A DNA stretch of 64,000 nt from NCBI GenBank assembly GCA_021739765.1, contig JAIPBD010000011.1, positions 1 through 64,000 on the forward strand, written 5' to 3'. A model generated the notes under the pieces. It made no database searches and was not told where the DNA came from. It saw only the letters and a list, made by a program, of their open reading frames with translations. This document shows, piece after piece, positions 53,393 through 63,703 of the stretch (the first letter of the stretch is position 1; the number at the start of each line of letters is the position of its first letter). Source of the stretch: Melioribacteraceae bacterium. GTDB lineage: Bacteria > Bacteroidota > Ignavibacteria > Ignavibacteriales > Melioribacteraceae. The position numbers and the translations under genes were made by a program.

Positions 53393-55561
53393 TTATGCAA
53401 TGCTTGAATAGGCGAGATGGTCCCGAAAATTATTTCTTAGGATTTCTCTAATTATCACATTCTCATCATTTTTAAGTTTTGGATCAGTTTCTATAATAGA
53501 AAAAGCAGCTTCTTTCGCGTTAACTAAAATTTCAAAATCCTCTGTCAAGTCGGCGAAATTAAATCTTGGTAATCCGCTTTGCTGTGTGCCGAATAAATCA
53601 CCCGGACCTCTTAGTTTTAAATCAATCTCTGATAATTCGAATCCATCAGAAGTATTCATCATTGCATTTATTCGAATTCTTGAACGATTCAATTCAATTT
53701 GCGTGCGACTCATTCCGCTCAAATCAATTTTCATTTTGCGGATGTTATTTTCATTTCCGATGAGAACGCAATATGCCTGCTGCTCTCCTCTTCCTACTCT
53801 GCCCCGCAATTGATGCAGCTGCGATAATCCGAATCGAAAAGCATCGTTGATCACAATTATATTTGCGTTCGGAACATCAATTCCAACTTCAATTACAGTT
53901 GTTGATATTAATACATCATACTCATGTTGAGCGAATTTGAGCATAATTTCTTCTTTTTCATTCCACTTCATTTTCCCGTGGATCAATCCGACTCTAAGAC
54001 CTTGAAGCTCTGTATCTTTCAATTTATGGTAATAAGTCTCTGCGGCTTTTAATTCAAGTTTGTCCGATTCCTCCACCAACGGATAGACTATAAAGGATTG
54101 ATAACCATCCAAAGATTTATCCCTGATAAACTCGTAAATCTTGGGTAATGCTTTTTCCGTTCGAGCGGTTGTAATAATTTGCTTCCTGTCGAGTGGCATA
54201 TCCTTAATTATCGATACATCGAGATCACCATATACGGACATTGTTAATGTTCTCGGAATCGGGGTTGCGGACATGATTAAGACATCAGGTCGAACTCCTT
54301 TTTGGATTAGGCGCGATCTTTGATCCACACCAAACCGGTGTTGTTCATCAATGATTATTAAACCGAGATTATTGAACTCAACCTGTTCTTCAAATAATGC
54401 ATGGGTTCCGATAATTAACTGAGTTTTGCCCGAACCAATTTTCTCCAGTATATCAATTCGCTCTTTCTTCTTCTGTCCGCCGAGTACCAATCCGATATTA
54501 ATATTGAGATCTGCAAAAAACTTGCTGATACTCAAGTAATGCTGATGAGCTAAAATTTCTGTAGGAGCCATCAATACTACCTGGTATCCACTATCAATAA
54601 CAATTTTTGCAGCGATGAGTGAAACTATTGTTTTTCCGCTTCCGACATCACCCTGAAGTAATCGGTTCATCGGTTTCGGCGATTTTAAATCTTCGATGAT
54701 TTCTCGAATGGAAGATTTTTGTCCATTGGTTAAATTAAAAGGAAGTGAAGTTATAAATGATTTTATCGAATCTATATTGATGGCAAACTTAATTCCACGA
54801 ACCTCATTTTTAATCAGATTTCTCCTAAGCGCGATAAGTGTTTCGATAAAAAATAATTCTTCAAACTTGAGGCGATTTACCGCTTTAAGAAGCATTTCGT
54901 TCGAAGAAGGGTGGTGCATATTTTTAACGGTTTCAACGATATCCAGCAATTGATATTTTTGAACAATGTTTTGAGGGAGGCTTTCACTTAAAAATTTCGC
55001 ATAATCGTTCACGGCGTTCGATAAAATTTGGCGAATGCTCATGTCGCCAATATTGCCGGACCTTAATTCTTTTGGCAAACTATAAAACGGGATTATTTTC
55101 CCGGTGTTTTTAAAATCCCTAGATTCCTCATTTTCAAGTTTATCAAAGTCCGGATGAGCAAATTGTAAATTACCATAACGTGTTACCACCGGTTTTGCCG
55201 AAACAGCGTAAACTTCATTATAATTGAAACGGTTTTTAAAGAATTTTACTCCTTGAAACCAAACACATTCAAATTTACCGGTATCGTCTGATAGTATTAC
55301 TTTGTAAATCTCCTTTTTGCCGTATCGGATGAGTTCGGTATCTATAACAGAACCTATTATTGTTACCTCGCCTTCGTATCCATTTCTGACATTGCCGTAG
55401 ACTTGAATTGAGCTTAAAACATTAGTGCGGTCAAGATGTTTTGAAGGAAAATAAAAAAGAAGATCACGAATTGTTTTTATACCAATCCGACTAAAAGCTT
55501 CTGCCCGTTTAGGCCCAACGGATTTAATATATTGAACTGAGTCAGAAAGATTTGCCGACAT
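53393..55561 (-). CDS. recG: ATP-dependent DNA helicase RecG
   Basis: Regresses stalled forks and branch-migrates Holliday junctions. The 722-residue protein has the N-terminal wedge/OB domain, Walker A LLQGDVGSGKTIVSLIAA, VLMAPTEILAHQHY, IIDEQHRFGVDQR, MSATPIPRTLTMSVYGDLD and the C-terminal helicase motifs (IEVGIDVPNANIIVI, QLRGRVGRGEQQAYC, LRGPGDLFGTQQSGLP). Full length for the family. Confidence 0.96.
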   Translation of the reverse strand: MSANLSDSVQYIKSVGPKRAEAFSRIGIKTIRDLLFYFPSKHLDRTNVLSSIQVYGNVRNGYEGEVTIIGSVIDTELIRYGKKEIYKVILSDDTGKFECVWFQGVKFFKNRFNYNEVYAVSAKPVVTRYGNLQFAHPDFDKLENEESRDFKNTGKIIPFYSLPKELRSGNIGDMSIRQILSNAVNDYAKFLSESLPQNIVQKYQLLDIVETVKNMHHPSSNEMLLKAVNRLKFEELFFIETLIALRRNLIKNEVRGIKFAINIDSIKSFITSLPFNLTNGQKSSIREIIEDLKSPKPMNRLLQGDVGSGKTIVSLIAAKIVIDSGYQVVLMAPTEILAHQHYLSISKFFADLNINIGLVLGGQKKKERIDILEKIGSGKTQLIIGTHALFEEQVEFNNLGLIIIDEQHRFGVDQRSRLIQKGVRPDVLIMSATPIPRTLTMSVYGDLDVSIIKDMPLDRKQIITTARTEKALPKIYEFIRDKSLDGYQSFIVYPLVEESDKLELKAAETYYHKLKDTELQGLRVGLIHGKMKWNEKEEIMLKFAQHEYDVLISTTVIEVGIDVPNANIIVINDAFRFGLSQLHQLRGRVGRGEQQAYCVLIGNENNIRKMKIDLSGMSRTQIELNRSRIRINAMMNTSDGFELSEIDLKLRGPGDLFGTQQSGLPRFNFADLTEDFEILVNAKEAAFSIIETDPKLKNDENVIIREILRNNFRDHLAYSSIA

Positions 55562-55619
55562 AAATAAAGTGATTTATTAAAGAAGTTGAAAATTAAAGAA
55601 ATGTTTTCGAATAGAGAAA

Positions 55620-56618
55620 TTAATGTTCAGCTTTACTGTCGCGGGTCATTAATCCAAAAGTTACTTTCTGAGGGTCTTTATCTAAAAATAATATTCGATA
55701 TACCGCATCTGCTATCGGAGTATCGACATTCAATTTTGCGGCTAAATTGTGCACAGAGCGTGCGGTTTCAACCCCTTCGGCAACCATCTGCATTGAAGCA
55801 AGAACTTCTTTTAATTTTTTGCCTTTCCCGATTTGCTCTCCAACGTATCGGTTTCGGCTATGACGGCTGGCGCAAGTAACAATAAGATCACCGATGCCGG
55901 ATAAACCGGAGAAAGTTTTCGGGTCAGCACCGAGCTCAGTTCCGATTCTTGCAATTTCGGCTATTCCGCGCGTCATAATAGCCGCTTTTGTATTGTCACC
56001 AAAACCCGCTCCATCAATAATCCCGGCTCCAATCGCAATGACGTTTTTTAATGCTCCGCCTAATTCAACCCCCAGCAAATCAGTTGAATAATAAACTCGA
56101 AAATAAGAAGTTATAAAAGCTTCATGAATTTGTTGGGCTGTTGATAAATCGTTTGAAGCTGCAACTACTGCGGTTGGAATTTTCTTTGATACTTCCTCCG
56201 CATGACTTGGTCCTGAAAGTACGCCAATATTTTCATCATTCAATGTGGGAATTACATCTTTTAGAATTTGTGAAACAGTTAGTAAAGTATCCTTCTCGAT
56301 GCCTTTTGAAACACTTACAAGAGTCGTGTCGTCATAATCTAAATGTTTTACTTGCTCCATCACACTTCTTACAAATTGAGTAGGAACCGCGATTACTATC
56401 ATGTGTTGATTATCGCAAGCTTGCTCCAGCGAATGTGTGATAATCATTTCTTTCGGGATGTTTACATCAGGGAGGTAAATACTATTAATACGAGATTTGT
56501 TCAGCGCTTTAGCGTAAGCCTTTTTATATTCCCATAAAGTTACTTCATGACCGTTGTGATGAAGTAATATGGCTAAGGTTGTACCCCAGCCGCCGGCACC
56601 AAGTACTGATACACGCAT
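55620..56618 (-). CDS. gpsA: Glycerol-3-phosphate dehydrogenase [NAD(P)+]
   Basis: Reduces dihydroxyacetone phosphate to glycerol-3-phosphate for phospholipid synthesis. The 332-residue protein has VLGAGGWGTTLAILLHHNGH, VSVSKGIEKDTL, GVLSGPSHAEEV, and ELGGALKNVIAIGAGIIDG with the catalytic Lys. It starts seven bases after plsY, the next step in the pathway. Confidence 0.97.
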   Translation of the reverse strand: MRVSVLGAGGWGTTLAILLHHNGHEVTLWEYKKAYAKALNKSRINSIYLPDVNIPKEMIITHSLEQACDNQHMIVIAVPTQFVRSVMEQVKHLDYDDTTLVSVSKGIEKDTLLTVSQILKDVIPTLNDENIGVLSGPSHAEEVSKKIPTAVVAASNDLSTAQQIHEAFITSYFRVYYSTDLLGVELGGALKNVIAIGAGIIDGAGFGDNTKAAIMTRGIAEIARIGTELGADPKTFSGLSGIGDLIVTCASRHSRNRYVGEQIGKGKKLKEVLASMQMVAEGVETARSVHNLAAKLNVDTPIADAVYRILFLDKDPQKVTFGLMTRDSKAEH

Positions 56619-56625
56619 TTACATT

Positions 56626-57291
56626 TTATGATTTATTTTTTGAAAAAGATACCCGGTTTTCGTTTCCGCTGATCAGTCTTGTAATATTAGTTCGATGCGT
56701 AAAAATTACCAGCAAAGCTAATATAATACAAAACGGTAATATCGTGTGATAACCCGGAATATCGATTCCGAAGAAATTTTCGCGGACTGCCATGATTATT
56801 GGAATAGAAACAGCCGCAGAAATTGAGCCTAACGAAATATATTTTGAAAAATACACTACAATTACAAATACACCTAAAGCAAGAAGTAAATCAACCGTAA
56901 CTATTGAAATCATAAATCCAAGTCCGGTTGCGATTCCTTTACCGCCTTTAAATCCGGCAAATACAGTCCAAATGTGTCCAATAACAGCAACCAGACCGGC
57001 TAAAATTTGTACAAGGGTAAAATCATCAAATGGAGTTGCATTGGGGAAAGGGAAACTACCTAAATATAAACGTGAAATAACTACAACGGCTAAGACACCT
57101 TTAAAAGCATCCAGCACAATCGTTAAAACACCATATTTCCATCCTAATAACCTAAGAACATTCGTTGCTCCCATGCTTCCACTACCGTGGTCGCGTGGAT
57201 CTATTCCTTTTGCCATTTTACCGATAATTATTCCGGTGGGGATTGAACCGACAAGATAAGATAAAACGAGTATTACAATTAAGTTTAGCAT
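56626..57291 (-). CDS. plsY: Acyl-phosphate glycerol-3-phosphate acyltransferase PlsY
   Basis: An inner-membrane enzyme that acylates glycerol-3-phosphate from acyl-phosphate. The 221-residue protein has the three family motifs: YLVGSIPTGIIIGK...HGSGSMGATNVLRLLGWK, VFAGFKGGKGIATGLGF and IFTHRTNITRLISGNENR, with about six membrane segments. Upstream of gpsA in a two-gene glycerophospholipid unit. Confidence 0.96.
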   Translation of the reverse strand: MLNLIVILVLSYLVGSIPTGIIIGKMAKGIDPRDHGSGSMGATNVLRLLGWKYGVLTIVLDAFKGVLAVVVISRLYLGSFPFPNATPFDDFTLVQILAGLVAVIGHIWTVFAGFKGGKGIATGLGFMISIVTVDLLLALGVFVIVVYFSKYISLGSISAAVSIPIIMAVRENFFGIDIPGYHTILPFCIILALLVIFTHRTNITRLISGNENRVSFSKNKS

Positions 57292-57358
57292 ACATTAAGT
57301 CCTATATAGTCTTCTAATGTAACTTATTTTTAATTTAATCACAACATTGAACAAATTA

Positions 57359-58039
57359 CTAAATAGAATTGCTAATCATCCGAAAAAGTTCAATATCATC
57401 TTGAGTGGTGATTTTAAAGTTGAAAGCGGAACCCTCTACGATTCTAACTTCATTTCCGAAATGTTTTACAATGGTTGATTCATCAGTGCCTTTTAAGTTT
57501 TCATTTTGAGCTTTAACAAGTGCATCATATAAAATTTTATATTCAAAAACCTGCGGAGTTTGTGCGTAATAAATATTGGAACGGTCAACAAAATCGGTCA
57601 CTATTCCATTTCCTCTTAACAAAGTATCTTTTGCTTTTATCGCGACTACGGCGGCTCCGTATTTTTCGGCGGCTAATATTGAAGATTCTAGAGAATTTTG
57701 AGGTAAAAGTGGCCTGGCGGCGTCGTGCACGGCTACAATATCTTTGTTTTCCGCAACTATTGATTTTAACGCATTAAAAACAGAATCCTGTCTTTCTTGA
57801 CCACCTTCGACGATATTCATGATTTTTGTAAAATGGTACTTAAGCTTAATTTCTTCAAGAAGGTCAAAATATTCCGGTTGAGCGGAAATAATAATATCGT
57901 CGATCAACCGGCTATTTTGAAAAGCATCGAGAGTGTATGCTATTAACTCTTTTCCGTTAAATTTCAGATATTGCTTCGGTTCGGCCGAACCGGAACGTTT
58001 ACCTGAACCGCCTGAAGGAATAATAGCAAACCGTCTCAT
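57359..58039 (-). CDS. ispD: 2-C-methyl-D-erythritol 4-phosphate cytidylyltransferase
   Basis: Third step of the non-mevalonate isoprenoid pathway. The 226-residue protein has IPSGGSGKRSGSAEPKQYLKFNGKELI, VEGGQERQDSVFNAL, VAVHDAARPLL, YAQTPQVFEY and TDESTIVKHFG. It starts directly at the queA stop. Confidence 0.95.
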   Translation of the reverse strand: MRRFAIIPSGGSGKRSGSAEPKQYLKFNGKELIAYTLDAFQNSRLIDDIIISAQPEYFDLLEEIKLKYHFTKIMNIVEGGQERQDSVFNALKSIVAENKDIVAVHDAARPLLPQNSLESSILAAEKYGAAVVAIKAKDTLLRGNGIVTDFVDRSNIYYAQTPQVFEYKILYDALVKAQNENLKGTDESTIVKHFGNEVRIVEGSAFNFKITTQDDIELFRMISNSI

Positions 58040-59077
58040 TTATATAATTATCATCGCATCGCCATAACTGAGGAAACGATAATCTTCTTTTAGTGCTTTT
58101 TTGTAACTTTTCATTAGAAAATCATAACCGCCGAATGCTGCTGCCAACATCAAGAGAGTTGATTCAGGTTGGTGAAAATTAGTTATGAGTTTTTTTGTTA
58201 TTGCGAATTCATATTGTGGGAATATAAATTTATCCGTCCAGCCAAAATTAGGTTTTGAAAAACCCTCTGCTGTAACGCTGCTCTCCACAGCACGTGTCGC
58301 ACTGGTACCGACAACAAAAATATTCTTTTTCTTGTCCAATGCCGTATTTATTACTTCAGCAGATTCATCAGGAATTTCGAAATATTCAGAATCCATTTTA
58401 TGTTTTGTTAAATCTTCAACTTCAACCGGTCTGAATGTTCCCAACCCGATATGTAATATTACCGGAACTACTTTTATTCCTTTTTTCTTGATTTTTTGAA
58501 TCAATTTGGGGGTAAAATGTAAACCCGCAGTCGGTGCAGCAACTGATCCGTCATATTTTGCAAATACAGTTTGATAATTATCTTTATCCTCCTCCACAAC
58601 ATCACGTTTAATATAAGGTGGGAGAGGCGTTGTTCCGATATCTTCAATCGCTTTGAAAATATCTCCTGCTTCTTCATTAAATCGGACAGTTCTTCCACGT
58701 GAAGTTGTATTATCGATTACTTCACACCATAAATTATCATTAAAATAAATCCTGTTTCCGATACGAACTTTTCTTGCCGGATCAACAATTACATCCCAGA
58801 TGTTCTCTTCCTGATTCAATTCCCGCAGCACAAAGACTTCAATTTTTGCATTCGTTCTCTCTTTGTTACCGAAAAGTCTTGCTTGCATCACCTTGGTTTC
58901 ATTCACAACAAGCACATCGCCTTTTGACATATAATCCACAATATCTGAGAATTTTTTATGCTCAATTGATTGATTTGCTCTATCGAGAACCATTAATTTA
59001 GCCTCGTCACGAGGTTCAACCGGAAATTTCGCAATGGCTGTTTTCGGTAAATTATACCTAAAATCCGATAGTTTCAT
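58040..59077 (-). CDS. queA: tRNA preQ1(34) S-adenosylmethionine ribosyltransferase-isomerase QueA
   Basis: Forms epoxyqueuosine in tRNA. The 345-residue protein has FRYNLPKTAIAKFPVEPRDEAKLMVLDR, DVLVVNETKVMQARLFGNK, YDGSVAAPTAGLHFTPKL, HIGLGTFRPVEVEDLTKHKMDSEYF and NFHQPESTLLMLAAAFGGY. Strong AAAGGAGAA precedes the ATG. Upstream is a small hairpin and the ppdK terminator. Confidence 0.97.
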   Translation of the reverse strand: MKLSDFRYNLPKTAIAKFPVEPRDEAKLMVLDRANQSIEHKKFSDIVDYMSKGDVLVVNETKVMQARLFGNKERTNAKIEVFVLRELNQEENIWDVIVDPARKVRIGNRIYFNDNLWCEVIDNTTSRGRTVRFNEEAGDIFKAIEDIGTTPLPPYIKRDVVEEDKDNYQTVFAKYDGSVAAPTAGLHFTPKLIQKIKKKGIKVVPVILHIGLGTFRPVEVEDLTKHKMDSEYFEIPDESAEVINTALDKKKNIFVVGTSATRAVESSVTAEGFSKPNFGWTDKFIFPQYEFAITKKLITNFHQPESTLLMLAAAFGGYDFLMKSYKKALKEDYRFLSYGDAMIII

Positions 59078-59097
59078 TTATTCTCCTTTATCACTTA

Positions 59098-59119
59098 TTC
59101 TAATACGAAAATATTAGAA
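59098..59119 (-). promoter_or_regulatory. Small hairpin in the queA leader
   Basis: TTCTAATA (59098-59105) and TATTAGAA (59112-59119) pair perfectly over eight bases around a six-base loop, about 20 bases before the queA ATG. I see no preQ1 riboswitch features around it. It may be an operator, an mRNA hairpin or chance. Confidence 0.3.
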
Positions 59120-59133
59120 TTTAACTAAGATAT

Positions 59134-59161
59134 AAAAGATCCCGGACGAGCCGGGACCTTT
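59134..59161 (-). terminator. Rho-independent terminator of ppdK
   Basis: Arms 59135-59145 and 59151-59161 pair over 11 positions. One pair is G.U on the minus strand but A.C on the plus strand, so the minus strand is the functional one. A T-rich tract (TTTTATATC) follows on that strand. It begins 16 bases after the ppdK stop. Confidence 0.85.
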
Positions 59162-59176
59162 CGATTATCTCTTACA

Positions 59177-61969
59177 TTATTTTGCTTTTTTTGACCTTTT
59201 TGCTGCAGTTTTCTTTGCAACCGGTTTGTTAACCACGGGTCTTGGATTTCTTAATGCTGCTCTCGCTGCGGCCAATCTTGCTATCGGCACTCTGAATGGA
59301 GAACAACTGACATAATTTAATCCGGTTCGGTGACAGAATTCTACAGAACTAGGTTCTCCACCATGTTCACCGCAAATTCCAACTTTAAGATCTTCTCTAA
59401 CAGAACGACCTTTTTGAGTACCGATTTCAACCAGTTGTCCAACACCGGCTTGATCCAAGGCTTCGAAAGGATCTCGTGGTAAGATGTCTCTTTCGATATA
59501 ACTTGGCAAGAATGTTCCGGCATCGTCTCTTGATAAACCAAATGTGGTTTGAGTTAAATCATTTGTACCAAAGCTAAAGAATTCAGCTTCCTTCGCTATT
59601 TGATCGGCAGTTAAAGCAGCTCTCGGCAATTCGATCATTGTTCCCACCAAGTAGTCTACTCTTTTACCTTTTTCTTTGAATACATCTTCAGCAACTCGTC
59701 TTACAATAGCATTTTGAAGTTTGAATTCGTTTACGTGACCAACAAGAGGTATCATTATTTCAGGAAGTACTTTGATTTTCTTTTTGGCGACGTTAACCGC
59801 TGCTTCAAAAATTGCTCTTGCTTGCATTTCTGTTATTTCCGGGAAACTAACTCCAAGGCGGCAACCTCTAAATCCAAGCATAGGATTGAATTCATGAAGC
59901 GATGCCATTTTGGCTTTAATTTTTGGTACGGAAACACCAATCTTTTTAGAAAGATCTTTGATTTCTGCTTCAGTATGAGGTAAGAATTCATGTAGTGGAG
60001 GATCAAGGGTTCTAATCGTAACCGGTTTTCCTCTCATTACTTCAAAGATTCCTTCAAAATCAGCTCTTTGGTGAGGTAATAATTTTGTTAAGGCATTTCT
60101 TCTATCTGCTTCCGTATCCGATAAAATCATTTCGCGAACGGCATCAATTCTGTCGCCACCGAAAAACATATGTTCGGTTCTTGTAAGACCAATTCCTTCC
60201 GCACCGAACGCAATCGCGTTTGCTGATTGATCAGGTTGATCCGCATTTGTTCTCACGTTTAATGTACGAACATTATCTGCCCACGTCATCAGATCTTTAT
60301 ATGTTTTGTAAACTGCGGATTTATTTGCCGGCAGTTCTTTTGTGATTAATACTTGAACAACTTCGGATGGTTTTGTATCGATATTACCGCTAATAACTTC
60401 ACCGGTAGTTCCATCGATGGAAATATAATCGCCTTCTTTTACAACAATGCTGGAACCTGCGACGGTCATTTTACCTTTTTTGTAATCGATATCTAAAGCG
60501 CCTGCACCCGCAACGCAAACTTTACCCATTTGTCGTGCAACAAGTGCCGCATGAGAAGTCATGCCACCTTTTGCGGTAAGAATACCTTCTGAAGCATCCA
60601 TTCCCTTTATGTCTTCAGGAGAAGTTTCAATTCGAACAAGAATAACAGGATCACCTTTTGCTGCCATAATTTCGGCGTCATGAGCTGTAAAAGCTACTTT
60701 TCCGGTAGCTGCTCCGGGACCGGCATTTAATCCTTTAGTTAAGAATTTACCTTCATCGATAGCTTTTTGTTTTTGGTCCAGATCGAAAATAGGTCGTAGA
60801 AGCTGATTTAATTGATCAGGATCAATTCGCATCAACGCATCTTCTTTCGTAATTAGTTTTTGTCGTACCATATCAACGGCCATTTTAACTGCTGCAAATC
60901 CGGTTCTTTTACCAACGCGGCATTGGAGCATCCACAATTTACCTTGTTGGATTGTGAATTCGACATCCATCATATCTTTGTAATGTGATTCGAGAGCTTT
61001 TCTAATTCCCATTAACTCAGAATAAAGACCTTTGTTGTCTTTCTTCAATTCTTCAATTTCGTGAGGAGTTCTTGTTCCGGCAACAACATCTTCGCCTTGA
61101 GCGTTGAATAGATACTCTCCATAGAATTTGTTTTCGCCTGAAGAAGGATCGCGTGTAAACGCAACACCGGTTCCGGAATCTTCACCCATATTACCAAATA
61201 CCATAGATTGAACATTTACAGCAGTTCCCCATTCGGCAGGAATCTCATTTAGTCTTCTGTAAACAATTGCTCTTTCATTCATCCACGAACCGAAAACGGC
61301 ACTGATTGCGCCCCATAATTGTTCCATCGGATCATCAGGAAATGCCTTACCAAGTTTAGCTTTGATTTCCTCTTTAAATTCTGCGACAAGTTCTTTCAAA
61401 TCATCCGCTGTAAGTTCAGTATCGAATTCAACTTTTCTCGCTTTTTTCTTTTTCTCGATAATAATTTCAAAAGGATCGCGATCATGTTTATCAACGGGTT
61501 GCAATCCTAAAACAACATCACCATACATTTGCACGAATCTTCTGTAAGAATCGTAAGCAAATCTGGGATTGTCGGTTTTATCAATAATCGCTTGAACGGT
61601 AGTGTCGTTTAAGCCAAGATTCAAAATCGTATCCATCATTCCCGGCATTGAAGCGCGCGCGCCAGATCGAACAGAAACAAGTAAGGGATTCTTTTTGTCG
61701 CCAAACTTTGCACCCATTTCTTTTTCAACTTTCTTCATTGCGTCTAACACTTGTTGCTTAAGTACTTTCGGATACTTTTCACCATTGTCATAATAATAAG
61801 TACACAATTCTGTGGTTATGGTGAAACCGGCGGGGACCGGTAAACCGATATTTACCATTTCCGCAAGATTCGCACCTTTACCACCTAACAGATTTTTCAT
61901 TTCTGCTTTTCCCTCAGCCTTATTTCCTCCAAAGAAATAGACATATTTGGGATCTTTTGCTTTAGCCAT
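59177..61969 (-). CDS. ppdK: Pyruvate, phosphate dikinase
   Basis: Interconverts pyruvate and phosphoenolpyruvate using ATP and phosphate. The 930-residue protein has the N-terminal ATP-grasp ([27 protein letters not shown]), the phospho-His domain [21 protein letters not shown] and the PEP/pyruvate barrel with [22 protein letters not shown] and [16 protein letters not shown]. After the usual end comes a tail of about 25 residues rich in Lys and Ala ([15 protein letters not shown]). It sits between queA and lpxK; its terminator makes it a separate unit. Confidence 0.97.
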   Translation of the reverse strand: MAKAKDPKYVYFFGGNKAEGKAEMKNLLGGKGANLAEMVNIGLPVPAGFTITTELCTYYYDNGEKYPKVLKQQVLDAMKKVEKEMGAKFGDKKNPLLVSVRSGARASMPGMMDTILNLGLNDTTVQAIIDKTDNPRFAYDSYRRFVQMYGDVVLGLQPVDKHDRDPFEIIIEKKKKARKVEFDTELTADDLKELVAEFKEEIKAKLGKAFPDDPMEQLWGAISAVFGSWMNERAIVYRRLNEIPAEWGTAVNVQSMVFGNMGEDSGTGVAFTRDPSSGENKFYGEYLFNAQGEDVVAGTRTPHEIEELKKDNKGLYSELMGIRKALESHYKDMMDVEFTIQQGKLWMLQCRVGKRTGFAAVKMAVDMVRQKLITKEDALMRIDPDQLNQLLRPIFDLDQKQKAIDEGKFLTKGLNAGPGAATGKVAFTAHDAEIMAAKGDPVILVRIETSPEDIKGMDASEGILTAKGGMTSHAALVARQMGKVCVAGAGALDIDYKKGKMTVAGSSIVVKEGDYISIDGTTGEVISGNIDTKPSEVVQVLITKELPANKSAVYKTYKDLMTWADNVRTLNVRTNADQPDQSANAIAFGAEGIGLTRTEHMFFGGDRIDAVREMILSDTEADRRNALTKLLPHQRADFEGIFEVMRGKPVTIRTLDPPLHEFLPHTEAEIKDLSKKIGVSVPKIKAKMASLHEFNPMLGFRGCRLGVSFPEITEMQARAIFEAAVNVAKKKIKVLPEIMIPLVGHVNEFKLQNAIVRRVAEDVFKEKGKRVDYLVGTMIELPRAALTADQIAKEAEFFSFGTNDLTQTTFGLSRDDAGTFLPSYIERDILPRDPFEALDQAGVGQLVEIGTQKGRSVREDLKVGICGEHGGEPSSVEFCHRTGLNYVSCSPFRVPIARLAAARAALRNPRPVVNKPVAKKTAAKRSKKAK

Positions 61970-62001
61970 TTAATAGCCTCCAGTTTGTTTTTACGTTTCG
62001 A

Positions 62002-63048
62002 TTAATAGACGTTATTCAGCATTTGCTGTAAAAATTTTTCTTCCTCGTCAACTTGAAAATCAATTTTGAGATAATAAATATCTATATCATCCAATTCTTT
62101 TGAAAATTTAATTAGTTTAACGGCATCCTTTTGAGTAGTAAGAACCGAATACGAATTGGTTTCATAAAACTCTTTTCGTATCTGCTGCACTTCTTTCTGA
62201 GAGTAATTTTTATGATCGTTAAAAAGCATTTTATTGGTAAAGTCTACATTGTTGTCTTCCAAAACCCGAAGAAATGAGTACGGTTTTGCGATTCCACAAA
62301 CAACCAGACTTTTTTGCCCTAGGAATTCGTTTATATGAAAAAATTCATGGGTTTTTAAATCATAAAAACCGGTTGCTTTGTAACTGCCGAAATACGTTTT
62401 TTCATCCGGCAAGTATTTTTTAATTTTTTGGGGTAAATCCATTTTTTCTGAAAACTTTCGGTTGACAATAATTACATCTGCGCGTTTTGATTCCGAAAAT
62501 CCTTCTCTCATTCTTCCCATCGGTAGCAGATTTTTTTCAAGAGAATTACCTTTGGTTAAAAACTTTTGGTCAAAAATTAGAATGTTGAAATCACGGTAGA
62601 TCCAACGATGCTGATAAGCATCGTCGAGAACAATTGTATCAAGATCAAAAGATTCCAAAAATTTCTTCGCTCCATCAACTCGTTTCTCTGAGACCGAGGC
62701 AGGCACCATGCATTCTTCCGCGGCCAAATAAATTTCATCGCCTGAATCTTCAACATTAAGCAAGTGTTTTTCACCATCGGCGATAATTTTAAATCCTTTG
62801 GTTTTACGGCCGTAACCGCGACTTAAAATCCCGACTTTATGTCCCGACTTTTTTAAAAGGTTGGTTACATAAATCGTTGTTGGAGTTTTTCCGGTTCCAC
62901 CGACAGTAATATTACCGACTGAGATAACTTTTGAATTTACCTTTACGGATTTAAAAACATTTTTGTCAAAGAACAGATTTCTTACTCTAATTACAAAAGT
63001 ATAGATTAAAGTAAATGGAAATAAAAATATGTTAAGTTTTGCTAACAA
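62002..63048 (-). CDS. lpxK: Tetraacyldisaccharide 4'-kinase
   Basis: Phosphorylates the lipid A precursor to lipid IVA. The 348-residue protein has an N-terminal membrane segment, the P-loop SVGNITVGGTGKTPTTIYV, GILSRGYGRKTKG, DSGDEIYLAAEECMVP and DTIVLDDAYQHRWIYRDFNILIFD. Its start overlaps the DUF374 acyltransferase gene by 17 bases, in an lpxB-acyltransferase-lpxK row. Confidence 0.95.
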   Translation of the reverse strand: MLAKLNIFLFPFTLIYTFVIRVRNLFFDKNVFKSVKVNSKVISVGNITVGGTGKTPTTIYVTNLLKKSGHKVGILSRGYGRKTKGFKIIADGEKHLLNVEDSGDEIYLAAEECMVPASVSEKRVDGAKKFLESFDLDTIVLDDAYQHRWIYRDFNILIFDQKFLTKGNSLEKNLLPMGRMREGFSESKRADVIIVNRKFSEKMDLPQKIKKYLPDEKTYFGSYKATGFYDLKTHEFFHINEFLGQKSLVVCGIAKPYSFLRVLEDNNVDFTNKMLFNDHKNYSQKEVQQIRKEFYETNSYSVLTTQKDAVKLIKFSKELDDIDIYYLKIDFQVDEEEKFLQQMLNNVY

Positions 63049-63703
63049 TTTCTTCTGCTTTCTGTTGCATTCGATTCAACTTTTCCTGGCAATTATTAAT
63101 CAGTTTGTTTGTGTCATCATAATTCAAATTGGGGTTAATCAAAATCGGCTCCGAATAAATTGCCACACATTTACTAAACAACATAGGTATATTAAATCTA
63201 TCCCAACTTTTCAATATTTTTTTATTTTTATAAGCACAAGCTAAAAGCAATAAAGGAACATTTGATTTTTTTGCCGCAATCACGGCACCCGCTTTCATTT
63301 CCTGCGAAGGTCCTTTCGGTCCATCTGGTGTAATAGCAATCGAATATCCTTTTTTTGCTGATTCAACTAAAATATTAAGAGCTTCTTTACCTTTTTTACT
63401 GCTTGATCCTCGTTCCACATTGTATTTCCATTTTTTGAGGACTCGAGCTAATATTTCGCCATCTTTGCTGGTGCTTATTAATGCGCTAAATTTTTTATCA
63501 CGATGCAAATACCATGGAACAATCATTTGCCCATGCCAGAAAGCCACTACAAAATTTTGATTCTCCGATTCTAATTTTGATACAACTTCACTGTTCTCAA
63601 TCTTAAGTCGCAATGTTGCGCAAAGAAGTCTTATCAAATGAAAAAGAACAATGTTCCCAACCAACCTCAGAAAATTCCGGTACAGCAGTTTACTTTTTCC
63701 CAT
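63032..63703 (-). CDS. Lysophospholipid acyltransferase family protein (DUF374)
   Basis: A 223-residue protein with an N-terminal hydrophobic segment, VAFWHGQMIVPWYLHRDK (the H-x4-D-like acyltransferase box in this family), ALISTSKDGEILARVLKKWKYNVERGSSSKKGKEAL and IAITPDGPKGPSQEMKAGAVIAAKKS. DUF374 members sit in lipid A clusters and are thought to add an acyl chain. Its position between lpxB and lpxK supports that; the exact reaction is not proven. Confidence 0.87.
   Translation of the reverse strand: MGKSKLLYRNFLRLVGNIVLFHLIRLLCATLRLKIENSEVVSKLESENQNFVVAFWHGQMIVPWYLHRDKKFSALISTSKDGEILARVLKKWKYNVERGSSSKKGKEALNILVESAKKGYSIAITPDGPKGPSQEMKAGAVIAAKKSNVPLLLLACAYKNKKILKSWDRFNIPMLFSKCVAIYSEPILINPNLNYDDTNKLINNCQEKLNRMQQKAEEIVSKT

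Noticed and set aside
59078-59176. preQ1 riboswitch before queA
   Set aside because: Only a simple AT hairpin and the ppdK terminator are present; no preQ1 pseudoknot pattern is visible.
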